DNA of 5,301 nt. Source: Rhodocyclales bacterium. GTDB lineage: Bacteria; Pseudomonadota; Gammaproteobacteria; Burkholderiales; Rhodocyclaceae. The stretch spans positions 1 to 5,301 of the forward strand of contig JAIOPW010000347.1 of NCBI GenBank assembly GCA_021413665.1. Direction: 5' to 3'. The notes under the pieces are model-generated. The model was not told the origin of the DNA. It did not search any database and saw nothing but the letters and a program-made list of their open reading frames with translations. A program made the position numbers and the translations under genes. Below, piece after piece: positions 1 through 5,301 of this stretch (the stretch's first letter is position 1; each line of letters begins with the position of its first letter).

Positions 1-886
1 CGCAAGCATGGTCAAGGAACTGCGCGAGAAGACCGACGCGCCGATGATGGAATGCAAGAAGGCGCTGACCGAAGCGGCCGGCGACATGGCGAAAGCCGAG
101 GAAATCCTGCGCGTCAAGCTGGGCAACAAGGCCAGCAAGGCGGCGACCCGCATTGCCGCGGAGGGCGTGGTGGCGATCCACATCGCCGCCGACGGCAAGC
201 TGGGCAGCATTTTCGAGATCAACAGCGAGACCGACTTCGTTGCCAAGAACGACGAGTTCCTCAAGCTGGCCGCCGATTGCGCGCGGCTGGTGGCCGAGAA
301 CAACCCGGCCGATGTCGCCGCCTTGTCGGCCCTGCCGATGGGCGGGGGCACGGTCGAATCGACCCGCACCGCGCTGGTGGGCAAGATCGGCGAGAACATG
401 AGCATTCGCCGCTTCGTGCGGATCGCGGCCAAGGGCAAGCTGGCGTCCTACATCCACGGCGGTTCCAGGATCGGCGTCCTGGTCGACCTGGTCGGCGGCG
501 ACGACCAACTGGCAAAGGACCTGGCGATGCACATCGCGGCCTCGAAGCCGAAGTCGCTGGATTCGTCGGGTGTTCCCGCGGAACTGCTGGAGACCGAGCG
601 TCGCATCGCGATCGAAAAGGCGCGCGAAGCCGGCAAGCCGGAAGCGATGCTGGAAAAGATCGCCGAAGGCACGGTGCAGAAGTACCTGAAGGATGTGACG
701 CTGCTGGGCCAGGTCTTTGTCAAGGCCGAGGACGGCAAGCAGACCATCGAGGCTTTGCTGAAGGCCAGAGGAGCGTCGGTGGCCGGCTTCGCGCTGTTTA
801 TCGTCGGCGAGGGCATTGAGAAAAAGGTCAATGACTTCGCCGCGGAAGTCGCGGCGCAAGCTGCCGCCGCCGCTGGCAACAAATAG
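1..886 (+). CDS. tsf: Elongation factor Ts (EF-Ts), 5'-truncated by window edge
   Basis: EF-Ts is the cytoplasmic guanine-nucleotide exchange factor that releases GDP from EF-Tu so that it can rebind GTP and aminoacyl-tRNA. The ATG at 8 is probably not the start: the same frame is open to the window edge and codons 2-7 read Ala-Ser, matching the 'TAS-M/L-VKELRE' N-terminus of the family, so about seven residues are missing. Counting from the Met at 8, residues 1-50 form the UBA-like N-terminal domain with LREKTDAPMMECKKAL. The family signature EINSETDFVAK is at 70-80, and its Asp-Phe pair (76-77) corresponds to the E. coli residues that insert near the Mg site of EF-Tu. HGGSRIGVLV (150-159), MHIAASKP (174-181) and the helical stretch around 192-225 follow. 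The C-terminus has GEGIEKKVNDFAAEVAAQ and an Ala-rich tail. The length, about 299 residues, is slightly above the 283 of E. coli. The usual upstream neighbour rpsB would lie outside the window. Identification is very secure. Confidence 0.98.
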   Translation, partial: ASMVKELREKTDAPMMECKKALTEAAGDMAKAEEILRVKLGNKASKAATRIAAEGVVAIHIAADGKLGSIFEINSETDFVAKNDEFLKLAADCARLVAENNPADVAALSALPMGGGTVESTRTALVGKIGENMSIRRFVRIAAKGKLASYIHGGSRIGVLVDLVGGDDQLAKDLAMHIAASKPKSLDSSGVPAELLETERRIAIEKAREAGKPEAMLEKIAEGTVQKYLKDVTLLGQVFVKAEDGKQTIEALLKARGASVAGFALFIVGEGIEKKVNDFAAEVAAQAAAAAGNK

Positions 887-888
887 GG

Positions 889-901
889 CGCGTTCGAGGC
901 G
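889..901 (+). repeat. 13-base direct repeat, copy 1 (tsf-pyrH gap)
   Basis: CGCGTTCGAGGCG begins two bases after the tsf stop codon and recurs exactly at 2196-2208, eight bases after the frr stop codon. In this copy the internal GAGG serves as the pyrH ribosome binding site. The match is seen directly; any function is unknown, and two copies of a short GC-rich word may be chance. Confidence 0.45.
896..899 (+). promoter_or_regulatory. Ribosome binding site of pyrH
   Basis: GAGG lies five bases before the ATG at 905, within the 18-base tsf-pyrH gap. It supports the start at 905. The short gap holds no visible terminator or promoter, which fits co-transcription of tsf and pyrH. Confidence 0.7.
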
Positions 902-904
902 AAG

Positions 905-1621
905 ATGACTGCTCCGAAATTCCGCCGCATTCTGCTCAAGCTTTCGGGCGAGGCATTGATGGGTGACGATGCCTACGGCATCAACCCGGCGATGCTGGCG
1001 TCCATCGTGGCTGAAATCAAGGCGGTGACCGATCTCGGCGTCGAGGCCGGCGTCGTCATCGGTGGTGGCAACATCTTCCGCGGGCTGGCCGGCACGGCCA
1101 CAGGCATGGATCGCGCCACGGCCGACTACATGGGCATGCTGGCGACGGTAATGAACGCCATGGCCTTGTCCGATGCGATGCGCCAGGCGGGCATCAACGC
1201 CCGCGTGCAGTCGGCGCTGAACATCGAGCAGGTGGTCGAGCCGTATATCCGCGGCAAGGCGATCCGTTACCTCGAAGAAGGCAAGGTGGTGATTTTCGGC
1301 GCCGGCACCGGCAACCCGTTCTTCACCACCGATACGGCGGCTGCACTGCGCGGCTCGGAAATCGGCGCGGAAATCGTGCTCAAGGCGACCAAGGTCGACG
1401 GCATCTACACCGCGGATCCGAAGAAGGATCCCGCCGCCACCCGCTTCACCCGCATCAGTTTCGACGATGCGATCAGCCGCAACCTGGCGGTGATGGATGC
1501 AACCGCTTTCGCACTGTGCCGCGACCAGAAGCTGCCGATCAACGTGTTCTCGATCTTCAAGCCCGGCGCGCTCAAGCGCGTGGTGATGGGCGAGGACGAG
1601 GGCACCCTGGTTCACGTTTAG
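905..1621 (+). CDS. pyrH: UMP kinase (uridylate kinase)
   Basis: PyrH phosphorylates UMP to UDP with ATP, the committed step toward UTP and CTP, as a cytoplasmic hexamer of the amino-acid-kinase fold. The 238-residue product has nearly the usual length (about 240). Visible motifs in order: KLSGE at 12-16 (phosphate-binding start of the fold), VIGGGNIFRG at 51-60 (glycine-rich nucleotide loop with the conserved Arg59), DYMGMLATVMNA at 74-85 (UMP site and dimer contact), GAGTGNPFFTTD at 132-143 (UMP/ATP contact), KATKVDGIYTADPKKDP (ATP-side lid), and a C-terminal FSIFKPGALKRVVMGE close to the strand end. The start at 905 is chosen for its GAGG ribosome binding site and because the product aligns from the first strand. 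Family knowledge says the bacterial enzyme is activated by GTP and inhibited by UTP; the sequence alone does not show this. All key motifs are intact. Confidence 0.98.
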   Translation: MTAPKFRRILLKLSGEALMGDDAYGINPAMLASIVAEIKAVTDLGVEAGVVIGGGNIFRGLAGTATGMDRATADYMGMLATVMNAMALSDAMRQAGINARVQSALNIEQVVEPYIRGKAIRYLEEGKVVIFGAGTGNPFFTTDTAAALRGSEIGAEIVLKATKVDGIYTADPKKDPAATRFTRISFDDAISRNLAVMDATAFALCRDQKLPINVFSIFKPGALKRVVMGEDEGTLVHV

Positions 1622-1625
1622 GAGG
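1620..1625 (+). promoter_or_regulatory. Strong ribosome binding site of frr overlapping the pyrH stop codon
   Basis: AGGAGG is a perfect Shine-Dalgarno core four bases before the ATG at 1630. Its first two bases are the last two of the pyrH TAG stop, so ribosomes ending pyrH stop on the frr initiation site. It settles the frr start at 1630: the frame is open upstream to 1516, but that part lies inside pyrH in another frame and lacks family similarity. Confidence 0.9.
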
Positions 1626-1629
1626 GCTC

Positions 1630-2187
1630 ATGATTCCCGAGCTGAAAAAGACTTCCGAACAGAAGATGCAGAAAAGCCTGGAGGCGCTCAAGGCCGACCT
1701 GGGCAAGGTGCGCACCGGCCGCGCCCATACCGGCATACTCGATCATGTGATGGTCGAGTACTACGGCTCGCCGGTGGCCATCACCCAGGTGGCCAACGTC
1801 ACGCTGATCGATGCCCGCACCATCGGTGTGCAGCCGTGGGAAAAGCCGATGGTGGCAAAGGTGGAAAAGGCCATCCGTGATTCCGACCTGGGACTCAACC
1901 CGTCGTCTCAAGGCGAAGTGATACGCGTGCCGATGCCGGCCCTGACCGAAGAGCGGCGTCGCGACCTGATCAAGGTGATCAAGCACGAGGGCGAGAATGC
2001 CAAGGTGGCGATTCGCAACCTGCGTCGCGATGCGATCACGCACCTGAAGGATGCACTGAAGAAGAAGGAAATTTCGGAGGACGACGAGCGTCGCGCCCTC
2101 GACGACATGCAGAAACTCACTGACCGCTATGTCGCCGAAGTTGACCGGGCCCTGGCGGACAAAGAGAAGGACCTGATGGCGATCTGA
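1630..2187 (+). CDS. frr: Ribosome recycling factor (RRF)
   Basis: RRF acts with EF-G after termination to split the 70S ribosome from mRNA and deacylated tRNA. The product is 185 residues, exactly the usual bacterial length. Domain I, a three-helix bundle, is formed by residues 1-30 and about 105-185; domain II, a beta-rich insert, spans about 31-104. Visible family motifs are KVRTGRAHTGILD (26-38), YYGSPVAITQVANV (44-57), GVQPWEK (66-72), GEVIRVPMPALTEERR (95-110) and VAIRNLRRDA (126-135). The last contains Arg132, which matches the E. coli residue needed for 50S binding. The C-terminal helix is rich in charged residues (KKKEISEDDERR). The gene starts nine bases after pyrH stops and shares its Shine-Dalgarno with that stop codon, so the two are probably translated in balance. 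No anomaly seen. Confidence 0.98.
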   Translation: MIPELKKTSEQKMQKSLEALKADLGKVRTGRAHTGILDHVMVEYYGSPVAITQVANVTLIDARTIGVQPWEKPMVAKVEKAIRDSDLGLNPSSQGEVIRVPMPALTEERRRDLIKVIKHEGENAKVAIRNLRRDAITHLKDALKKKEISEDDERRALDDMQKLTDRYVAEVDRALADKEKDLMAI

Positions 2188-2195
2188 TTGCCGAT

Positions 2196-2208
2196 CGCGT
2201 TCGAGGCG
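2196..2208 (+). repeat. 13-base direct repeat, copy 2 (frr-uppS gap)
   Basis: Exact second copy of CGCGTTCGAGGCG, the first being at 889-901 just after tsf. Here no start codon follows, so its GAGG is not an obvious ribosome binding site. Its last four bases lie in the left arm of the neighbouring inverted repeat. Confidence 0.45.
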
Positions 2209-2249
2209 CCGCCGCGTGCGCGGGCCGCCTGGATTGTCTGCGCGGCGCC
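2205..2249 (+). repeat. Imperfect GC-rich inverted repeat in frr-uppS gap
   Basis: The left arm GGCGCCGCCGCG (2205-2216) can pair with CGCGGCGCC (2241-2249) if three bases bulge out, giving a nine-pair stem with a 24-base loop. No T-tract follows, so an intrinsic terminator is unlikely. It could be an RNA processing or stability element, or simply a consequence of high GC content; each arm also carries the self-complementary GGCGCC. Confidence 0.3.
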
Positions 2250-2286
2250 GTGATCCGGTCGCGCAATGGTTTGATTCACACGTTCC

Positions 2287-2293
2287 GGGAGGG
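2287..2293 (+). promoter_or_regulatory. Ribosome binding site of uppS
   Basis: GGGAGGG ends four bases before the ATG at 2298. It decides the uppS start in favour of 2298 over the in-frame GTG at 2250, which has no comparable purine-rich sequence before it. Confidence 0.85.
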
Positions 2294-2297
2294 TGTC

Positions 2298-3098
2298 ATG
2301 GCGGGGAAATTCACCAGCTCGACGCAGGCAATTCCCAGCGTGGGTGACGTCCCGCGCCATATCGCCATCATCATGGACGGCAACGGGCGCTGGGCCAAGA
2401 AGCGGTTCCTGCCGCGTGTCGCCGGCCACAAGCGTGGCGTCGAGACGGTGCGGGCGATGGTCAAGGCCTGCATCTCGCGCGGCGTGGAATACCTCACCCT
2501 GTTCGCCTTTTCTTCCGAGAACTGGCGTCGGCCGGCAGAGGAAGTCTCCTTCCTCATGAAGCTGTTCATTGGCGCCCTGCAAGGCGAGATCGGCAAGCTG
2601 CACGCGAACGGCGTACGGCTCAAGGTGGTGGGGGATCTGTCGGCGTTCGAACCACGTCTGGTGGCCCTGATTCGCGAAGGCGAGGCGAAGACCGCCAACA
2701 ATTCTCGCCTGACGCTGACGATCGCCGCCAACTATGGCGGCCGCTGGGACATCCTACAGGCGATGAACCAGCTTGCGCTGGCACATCCGGAAAATGCCGG
2801 GTGCTACGGCGAAGCGGATCTCGCGCCACACCTGGCGATGGCCTACGCGCCGGAGCCCGACCTCTTCATCCGCACCGGCGGCGAGCAACGCATCAGCAAT
2901 TTCCTGCTGTGGCAACTGGCCTACAGCGAGTTCCACTTCACCGCTACCCTGTGGCCGGATTTCGACGCTACGGCGCTGGATGTCGCGGTAGCGTCGTACC
3001 GGACGCGCGAGCGCCGCTTCGGGCGAACCAGCGAGCAGGTGTTCGCCGTGTCACCAGCGCCGACTCTGGTGATCCCGGCGGTGGACGAAGATGCTTAA
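2298..3098 (+). CDS. uppS: Undecaprenyl diphosphate synthase (cis-prenyltransferase)
   Basis: UppS adds eight isopentenyl diphosphates in cis to farnesyl diphosphate, making the C55 carrier used for peptidoglycan, O-antigen and other glycans; it acts at the cytoplasmic face of the membrane. From the ATG at 2298 the product has 266 residues, somewhat above the usual 240-255. Visible motifs: HIAIIMDGNGRWAKKR at 21-36 with catalytic Asp27 (Asp26 in E. coli), GHKRG at 43-47, FSSENW at 71-76, AANYGGRWD at 143-151, and RTGGEQRISNFLLWQ at 192-206 with Arg192, Arg198 and Ser200 of the IPP site, then Glu211 (Glu213 in E. coli) and WPDFD at 219-223. The conserved core ends at RERRFG (237-242); the 24 residues after it form a Pro/Val-rich tail ending in DEDA, unlike the short E. 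coli tail. The last eight bases overlap cdsA. The bacterial setting and RISNFLLWQ fit UppS rather than a short-chain cis-prenyltransferase, though chain length cannot be proved from sequence. Confidence 0.97.
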   Translation: MAGKFTSSTQAIPSVGDVPRHIAIIMDGNGRWAKKRFLPRVAGHKRGVETVRAMVKACISRGVEYLTLFAFSSENWRRPAEEVSFLMKLFIGALQGEIGKLHANGVRLKVVGDLSAFEPRLVALIREGEAKTANNSRLTLTIAANYGGRWDILQAMNQLALAHPENAGCYGEADLAPHLAMAYAPEPDLFIRTGGEQRISNFLLWQLAYSEFHFTATLWPDFDATALDVAVASYRTRERRFGRTSEQVFAVSPAPTLVIPAVDEDA

Positions 3099-3906
3099 GA
3101 CGCGGATCATCACCGCGCTGCTGCTGGTAGCCGGCCTCGCGCTGATCCTCTTCGCACTGCCGCCGCGAGCGGCGGTGATGTCCTTCGCCGCCGTTGCGGC
3201 ACTGGCCGGATGGGAGTGGGGCGGCTTGATGAAGCAGGACAAGCCGGCATGCGTGATGTATGCCTTTGTACTGTTGCTGTTCTGCTGGCAGTTGACGGTG
3301 GCGGTGCCGGAACTGGTTCCGGCGTTGCTGGGCATTTCAGCGGTATTCTGGATTGTCGTCGTGCCGTTGTGGCTCCGCTTCAAGTGGACGCTGGCCGGCA
3401 ATGATGCTTTCGGCTACCTGCTCGGCGCGCTGGTGATCCTGCCGATGTGGGCTGCGATGGTGGCCCTGCACGCGGTGAGCACCTGGTTGCTGCTGGCGGC
3501 GATGGCACTGGTATGGGTCGCCGATATCTCCGCCTATTTCAGCGGGCGGGCATTCGGCAGGCGCAAGCTGGCGCCGACCATAAGTCCGGGCAAGACCTGG
3601 GAGGGCGTGGCGGGGGCGGTGGTCGGCGTCTTCATCTATGCTGGCGTGGTGCTGTCGTTTTCTCCGCTGGCGGCGCTGTTGAAAGACAAGCCGCCGTTGG
3701 CCATGCCCGTGATCGTCCTGATGCTGATCCTGCTCACGGCGGTGAGTGTCATCGGCGACCTGTTCGAGTCGCTGCTGAAGCGGCAGGCCGGGATCAAGGA
3801 CAGCAGCAACCTGCTGCCGGGGCATGGCGGCGTGCTCGATCGCATCGATGCGTTGACTTCGACCCTGCCGCTGGCGGCCTTGATCCTGTATTTCGTCCAG
3901 CCATGA
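3091..3906 (+). CDS. cdsA: Phosphatidate cytidylyltransferase (CDP-diglyceride synthase)
   Basis: CdsA is an inner-membrane enzyme that turns phosphatidic acid and CTP into CDP-diacylglycerol, the precursor of all major phospholipids. The 271-residue product is strongly hydrophobic, with several membrane segments visible: roughly 6-23, 28-45, 55-72, 75-95, 107-127, 131-150, 173-191 and 204-222. The family signature is complete at 227-253: S-LLKR, then KD at 236-237, and PGHGGVLDRID at 243-253. The Asp and His residues of this stretch belong to the metal and nucleotide site. A second conserved stretch is DISAYFSGRAFGRRKL (145-160) followed by SPGKTWEG (165-172). The ATG at 3091 lies inside the end of uppS, overlapping it by eight bases, with only a weak GGA/GAAG before it, so translation is probably coupled to uppS. 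The product aligns from its first hydrophobic helix, supporting this start. The length is a little below that of E. coli CdsA (285). Confidence 0.97.
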   Translation: MLKTRIITALLLVAGLALILFALPPRAAVMSFAAVAALAGWEWGGLMKQDKPACVMYAFVLLLFCWQLTVAVPELVPALLGISAVFWIVVVPLWLRFKWTLAGNDAFGYLLGALVILPMWAAMVALHAVSTWLLLAAMALVWVADISAYFSGRAFGRRKLAPTISPGKTWEGVAGAVVGVFIYAGVVLSFSPLAALLKDKPPLAMPVIVLMLILLTAVSVIGDLFESLLKRQAGIKDSSNLLPGHGGVLDRIDALTSTLPLAALILYFVQP

Positions 3907-5090
3907 AGCTGGTGATACTCGGCGCGACGGGTTCGATCGGCGTCAATACGCTGGACGTCGTGGCGCGTCATCCGGAACGTTTCGAAGTGGTGGCCCTGAC
4001 CGGACACCGCCAGGTGGAAGCACTTGCCGCGCAATGCCGCCAGTTTCGTCCGGCCTATGCGGTGGTGGCTGGCGCCGCCGAAGCGGGGCGCCTTGCCGGC
4101 CTGATCAGGGATGCGGGTTTGCGCACCGAAGTGCTCCACGGCGCGGAGGCGCTGGTGCAGGTAGCCAGCCTGCCCGAAGTCGATGCGGTCATGGCGGCCA
4201 TCGTCGGTGCCGCCGGCCTGCCGCCGACACTGGCTGCGGCGCGCGCCGGAAAACGCGTGCTGCTGGCCAACAAGGAGGCGCTGGTGATGGCCGGTGCAGT
4301 GTTCATGGCTGAAGTACGCCGTGCCGGCGCCCTGTTGCTGCCGATCGACAGCGAACACAATGCGGTGTTCCAGTCCATGCCCCACGGCTACGCGGGCGAC
4401 ATGCCGCGGGGCGGGATCAGGCGCATTCTGCTCACCGCTTCGGGTGGACCGTTTCGCACGACACCGCTTGACCGCCTGACGACGGTTACGCCAGAGCAGG
4501 CGGTCGCGCATCCCAAGTGGTCGATGGGCAGGAAAATTTCGGTCGATTCGGCCACCATGATGAACAAGGGGCTGGAGGTAATCGAGGCACACTGGTTGTT
4601 CAATGCTCCAGCCGACCGGATCGAGGTGGTGATCCATCCGCAGAGTGTGATTCATTCGCTGGTCGACTACGAGGATGGCTCGGTCCTGGCCCAACTCGGA
4701 AACCCCGACATGCGCACGCCAATCGCGCACGCGATGGCCTGGCCCGAGCGGATCGACTCGGGCGTGGCGGCGCTCGACCTGTTCGCCATCGCACGACTCG
4801 ATTTCGAGCGCCCGGACCTGGCGCGCTTCCCCTGTCTTGACCTGGCTTACCGGGCGCTGCGTGCCGAAGGAAATGCAGCGGCCGTGCTCAATGCCGCCAA
4901 CGAGGTTGCAGTGGCCGCCTTCCTCGATCGTCGCTTATCGTTTCTTGGCATTGCCGATCTGATCGCCGCCACACTCGACAGCGTGCCGCAGGCTGCCGTG
5001 CCTGACCTTGCGGCGGTGCTGGAGGCTGATCGCCAGGGGCGCGGCGCAGCGCTGGAAATTCTCGCGCGGCGGGGCGTGACGGCGGCATGA
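3903..5090 (+). CDS. dxr: 1-deoxy-D-xylulose 5-phosphate reductoisomerase
   Basis: Dxr (IspC) converts DXP to 2-C-methyl-D-erythritol 4-phosphate with NADPH, the first committed step of the MEP isoprenoid pathway, in the cytoplasm; it is the target of fosmidomycin. The 395-residue product has the typical length (398 in E. coli). Visible: NADPH-binding GATGSIG at 7-13, LLANKEALVMAG at 120-131, metal ligands Asp149 and Glu151 in PIDSEHN plus Glu225 in NKGLEVIEAHW (matching E. coli Asp150, Glu152 and Glu231), substrate-phosphate Ser180 in TASGGPF, and the flexible active-site loop HPKWSMGRK at 203-211 with His203 and Trp206. HPQSVIHSLVDY (245-256) and GNPDMRTPIAHAMAWP (266-281) follow, then the helical C-terminal domain. 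The ATG at 3903 forms an ATGA overlap with the cdsA stop. No Shine-Dalgarno is evident before it, so initiation probably depends on ribosomes finishing cdsA. The frame stays open far upstream through cdsA, but that part is spurious. Organisms with this gene make IPP by the MEP route, supplying the neighbouring UppS. Confidence 0.98.
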   Translation: MKLVILGATGSIGVNTLDVVARHPERFEVVALTGHRQVEALAAQCRQFRPAYAVVAGAAEAGRLAGLIRDAGLRTEVLHGAEALVQVASLPEVDAVMAAIVGAAGLPPTLAAARAGKRVLLANKEALVMAGAVFMAEVRRAGALLLPIDSEHNAVFQSMPHGYAGDMPRGGIRRILLTASGGPFRTTPLDRLTTVTPEQAVAHPKWSMGRKISVDSATMMNKGLEVIEAHWLFNAPADRIEVVIHPQSVIHSLVDYEDGSVLAQLGNPDMRTPIAHAMAWPERIDSGVAALDLFAIARLDFERPDLARFPCLDLAYRALRAEGNAAAVLNAANEVAVAAFLDRRLSFLGIADLIAATLDSVPQAAVPDLAAVLEADRQGRGAALEILARRGVTAA

Positions 5091-5301
5091 ATCCTGAGTC
5101 GCTGGCCTGGTACGCAGGCGCATTCCTGGTGGCGCTGGCGGTGCTGGTGGTGGTGCACGAAATGGGTCACTACCTTGCCGCGCGCGCATGCAACGTCAAG
5201 GTTCTGCGTTTCGCGTTCGGGTTCGGCAAGGTGATCTGGATGCGGCGCCACGGGCGCGACGGCACCGAGTGGGCGGTCTCGGCCTTTCCCCTGGGCGGCT
5301 A
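5087..5301 (+). CDS. rseP: Site-2 intramembrane zinc metalloprotease RseP, 3'-truncated by window edge
   Basis: RseP (also called MucP or YaeL) is an inner-membrane protease that cleaves the anti-sigma factor RseA/MucA within the membrane after DegS-type cleavage, releasing sigma-E; it also clears remnant signal peptides. Only the first 71 codons are present of an expected 450 or so. The reading frame ATG AAT CCT GAG begins in an ATGA overlap with the dxr stop. Residues 6-23 form the first hydrophobic helix, running directly into the zinc-binding HEMGH at 24-28 (His24, Glu25, His28). The conserved FGFGK lies at 44-48, and the fragment ends in FPLGGY, the loop that follows the first membrane segment in site-2 proteases. 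The PDZ domains and the later zinc ligand would lie beyond the window. Position after dxr matches the proteobacterial cluster that usually continues to bamA. Alternative family members such as SpoIVFB-type proteases are unlikely given sequence and context. Confidence 0.95.
   Translation, partial: MNPESLAWYAGAFLVALAVLVVVHEMGHYLAARACNVKVLRFAFGFGKVIWMRRHGRDGTEWAVSAFPLGG

Larger units (their letters stand above)
2188..2297 (+). other. Intergenic region between frr and uppS
   Basis: This 110-base gap is the longest non-coding stretch in the window. It contains a 13-base repeat shared with the tsf-pyrH gap, an imperfect GC-rich inverted repeat and the uppS ribosome binding site. The uppS frame is open upstream to a GTG at 2250, but residues encoded there (IRSRNGLIHTF...) do not look like the family N-terminus. 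I found no convincing sigma-70 promoter: a TTGTCT at 2234 has no -10-like hexamer at normal spacing. There is no run of T to make an intrinsic terminator. The gap separates the translation/nucleotide genes from the envelope genes, so it is the most likely place for an internal promoter or processing site, but this is inference. Confidence 0.6.

Noticed and set aside
8..10. ATG at 8 as the true start of tsf
   Set aside because: The frame is open to the window edge and the preceding Ala-Ser codons match the conserved EF-Ts N-terminus, so this Met is internal.
52..819. Overlapping +strand frame of 255 codons inside tsf
   Set aside because: The translation is low-complexity Gly/Arg/Gln sequence caused by reading GC-rich codons out of frame; tsf in the other frame is certain.
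1516..1629. N-terminal extension of frr upstream of 1630
   Set aside because: The 38 extra residues are out-of-frame pyrH sequence; the perfect AGGAGG and the exact 185-residue family length support the start at 1630.
2205..2249. Intrinsic terminator after frr
   Set aside because: The stem is imperfect, its loop is long (24 bases), and no run of T follows.
3447..3902. N-terminal extension of dxr upstream of 3903
   Set aside because: The frame is open, but the extra 152 residues lie within cdsA in another frame, resemble Gly/Arg-rich shadow translation, and the Dxr family begins at the MKLVILGATGSIG sequence.
3636..4730. Long antisense open frame (364 codons) opposite cdsA and dxr
   Set aside because: Its translation is rich in Arg, His and Gln with no recognisable motif, which is typical of the shadow of a GC-rich gene. 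It spans two well-identified genes on the other strand.
1..5301. An undescribed accessory system, mobile element, CRISPR array or RNA gene
   Set aside because: All but about 140 bases are taken up by seven well-known core genes with intact motifs, and the gaps are too short to hold such elements.

Overview
The window is a dense, GC-rich stretch with every gene on the + strand. It reads as one housekeeping operon: tsf (5' end cut off), pyrH, frr, uppS, cdsA, dxr and rseP (3' end cut off). This is bacterial core chromosome. I see no mobile element, CRISPR array, RNA gene or phage feature, and no sign of recent transfer.

The protein sequences and gene order point to a proteobacterium. The order frr-uppS-cdsA-dxr-rseP is the one I associate with Betaproteobacteria and Pseudomonas-like Gammaproteobacteria; in E. 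coli dxr sits before uppS. The EF-Ts sequence looks betaproteobacterial to me (for example the TDAPMMECKKAL and LGNKASKAA stretches). A betaproteobacterium, perhaps of the Rhodocyclales/Nitrosomonadales type, is therefore my best guess, made from memory without a database search.

Layout: positions 1-886 hold elongation factor Ts without its first few residues. An 18-base gap leads to UMP kinase (905-1621). Ribosome recycling factor (1630-2187) follows, its Shine-Dalgarno overlapping the pyrH stop codon. A 110-base gap (2188-2297) is the only sizeable non-coding stretch; it holds a GC-rich imperfect inverted repeat and a 13-base copy of sequence found in the tsf-pyrH gap. Next come undecaprenyl diphosphate synthase (2298-3098), CDP-diglyceride synthase (3091-3906), DXP reductoisomerase (3903-5090) and the start of the site-2 protease RseP (5087 to the window end). 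These last four overlap one another by 8, 4 and 4 bases, so they form a tightly coupled block.

Functionally, tsf and frr serve translation (EF-Tu recharging, ribosome recycling) and pyrH supplies pyrimidine nucleotides. The second block serves the cell envelope. Dxr feeds the MEP pathway that makes isoprenoid precursors, UppS condenses these into the C55 lipid carrier for peptidoglycan and other glycans, CdsA makes CDP-diacylglycerol for phospholipids, and RseP is the intramembrane protease of the envelope stress response. I found no undescribed system; the findings are modest and mostly about gene junctions.
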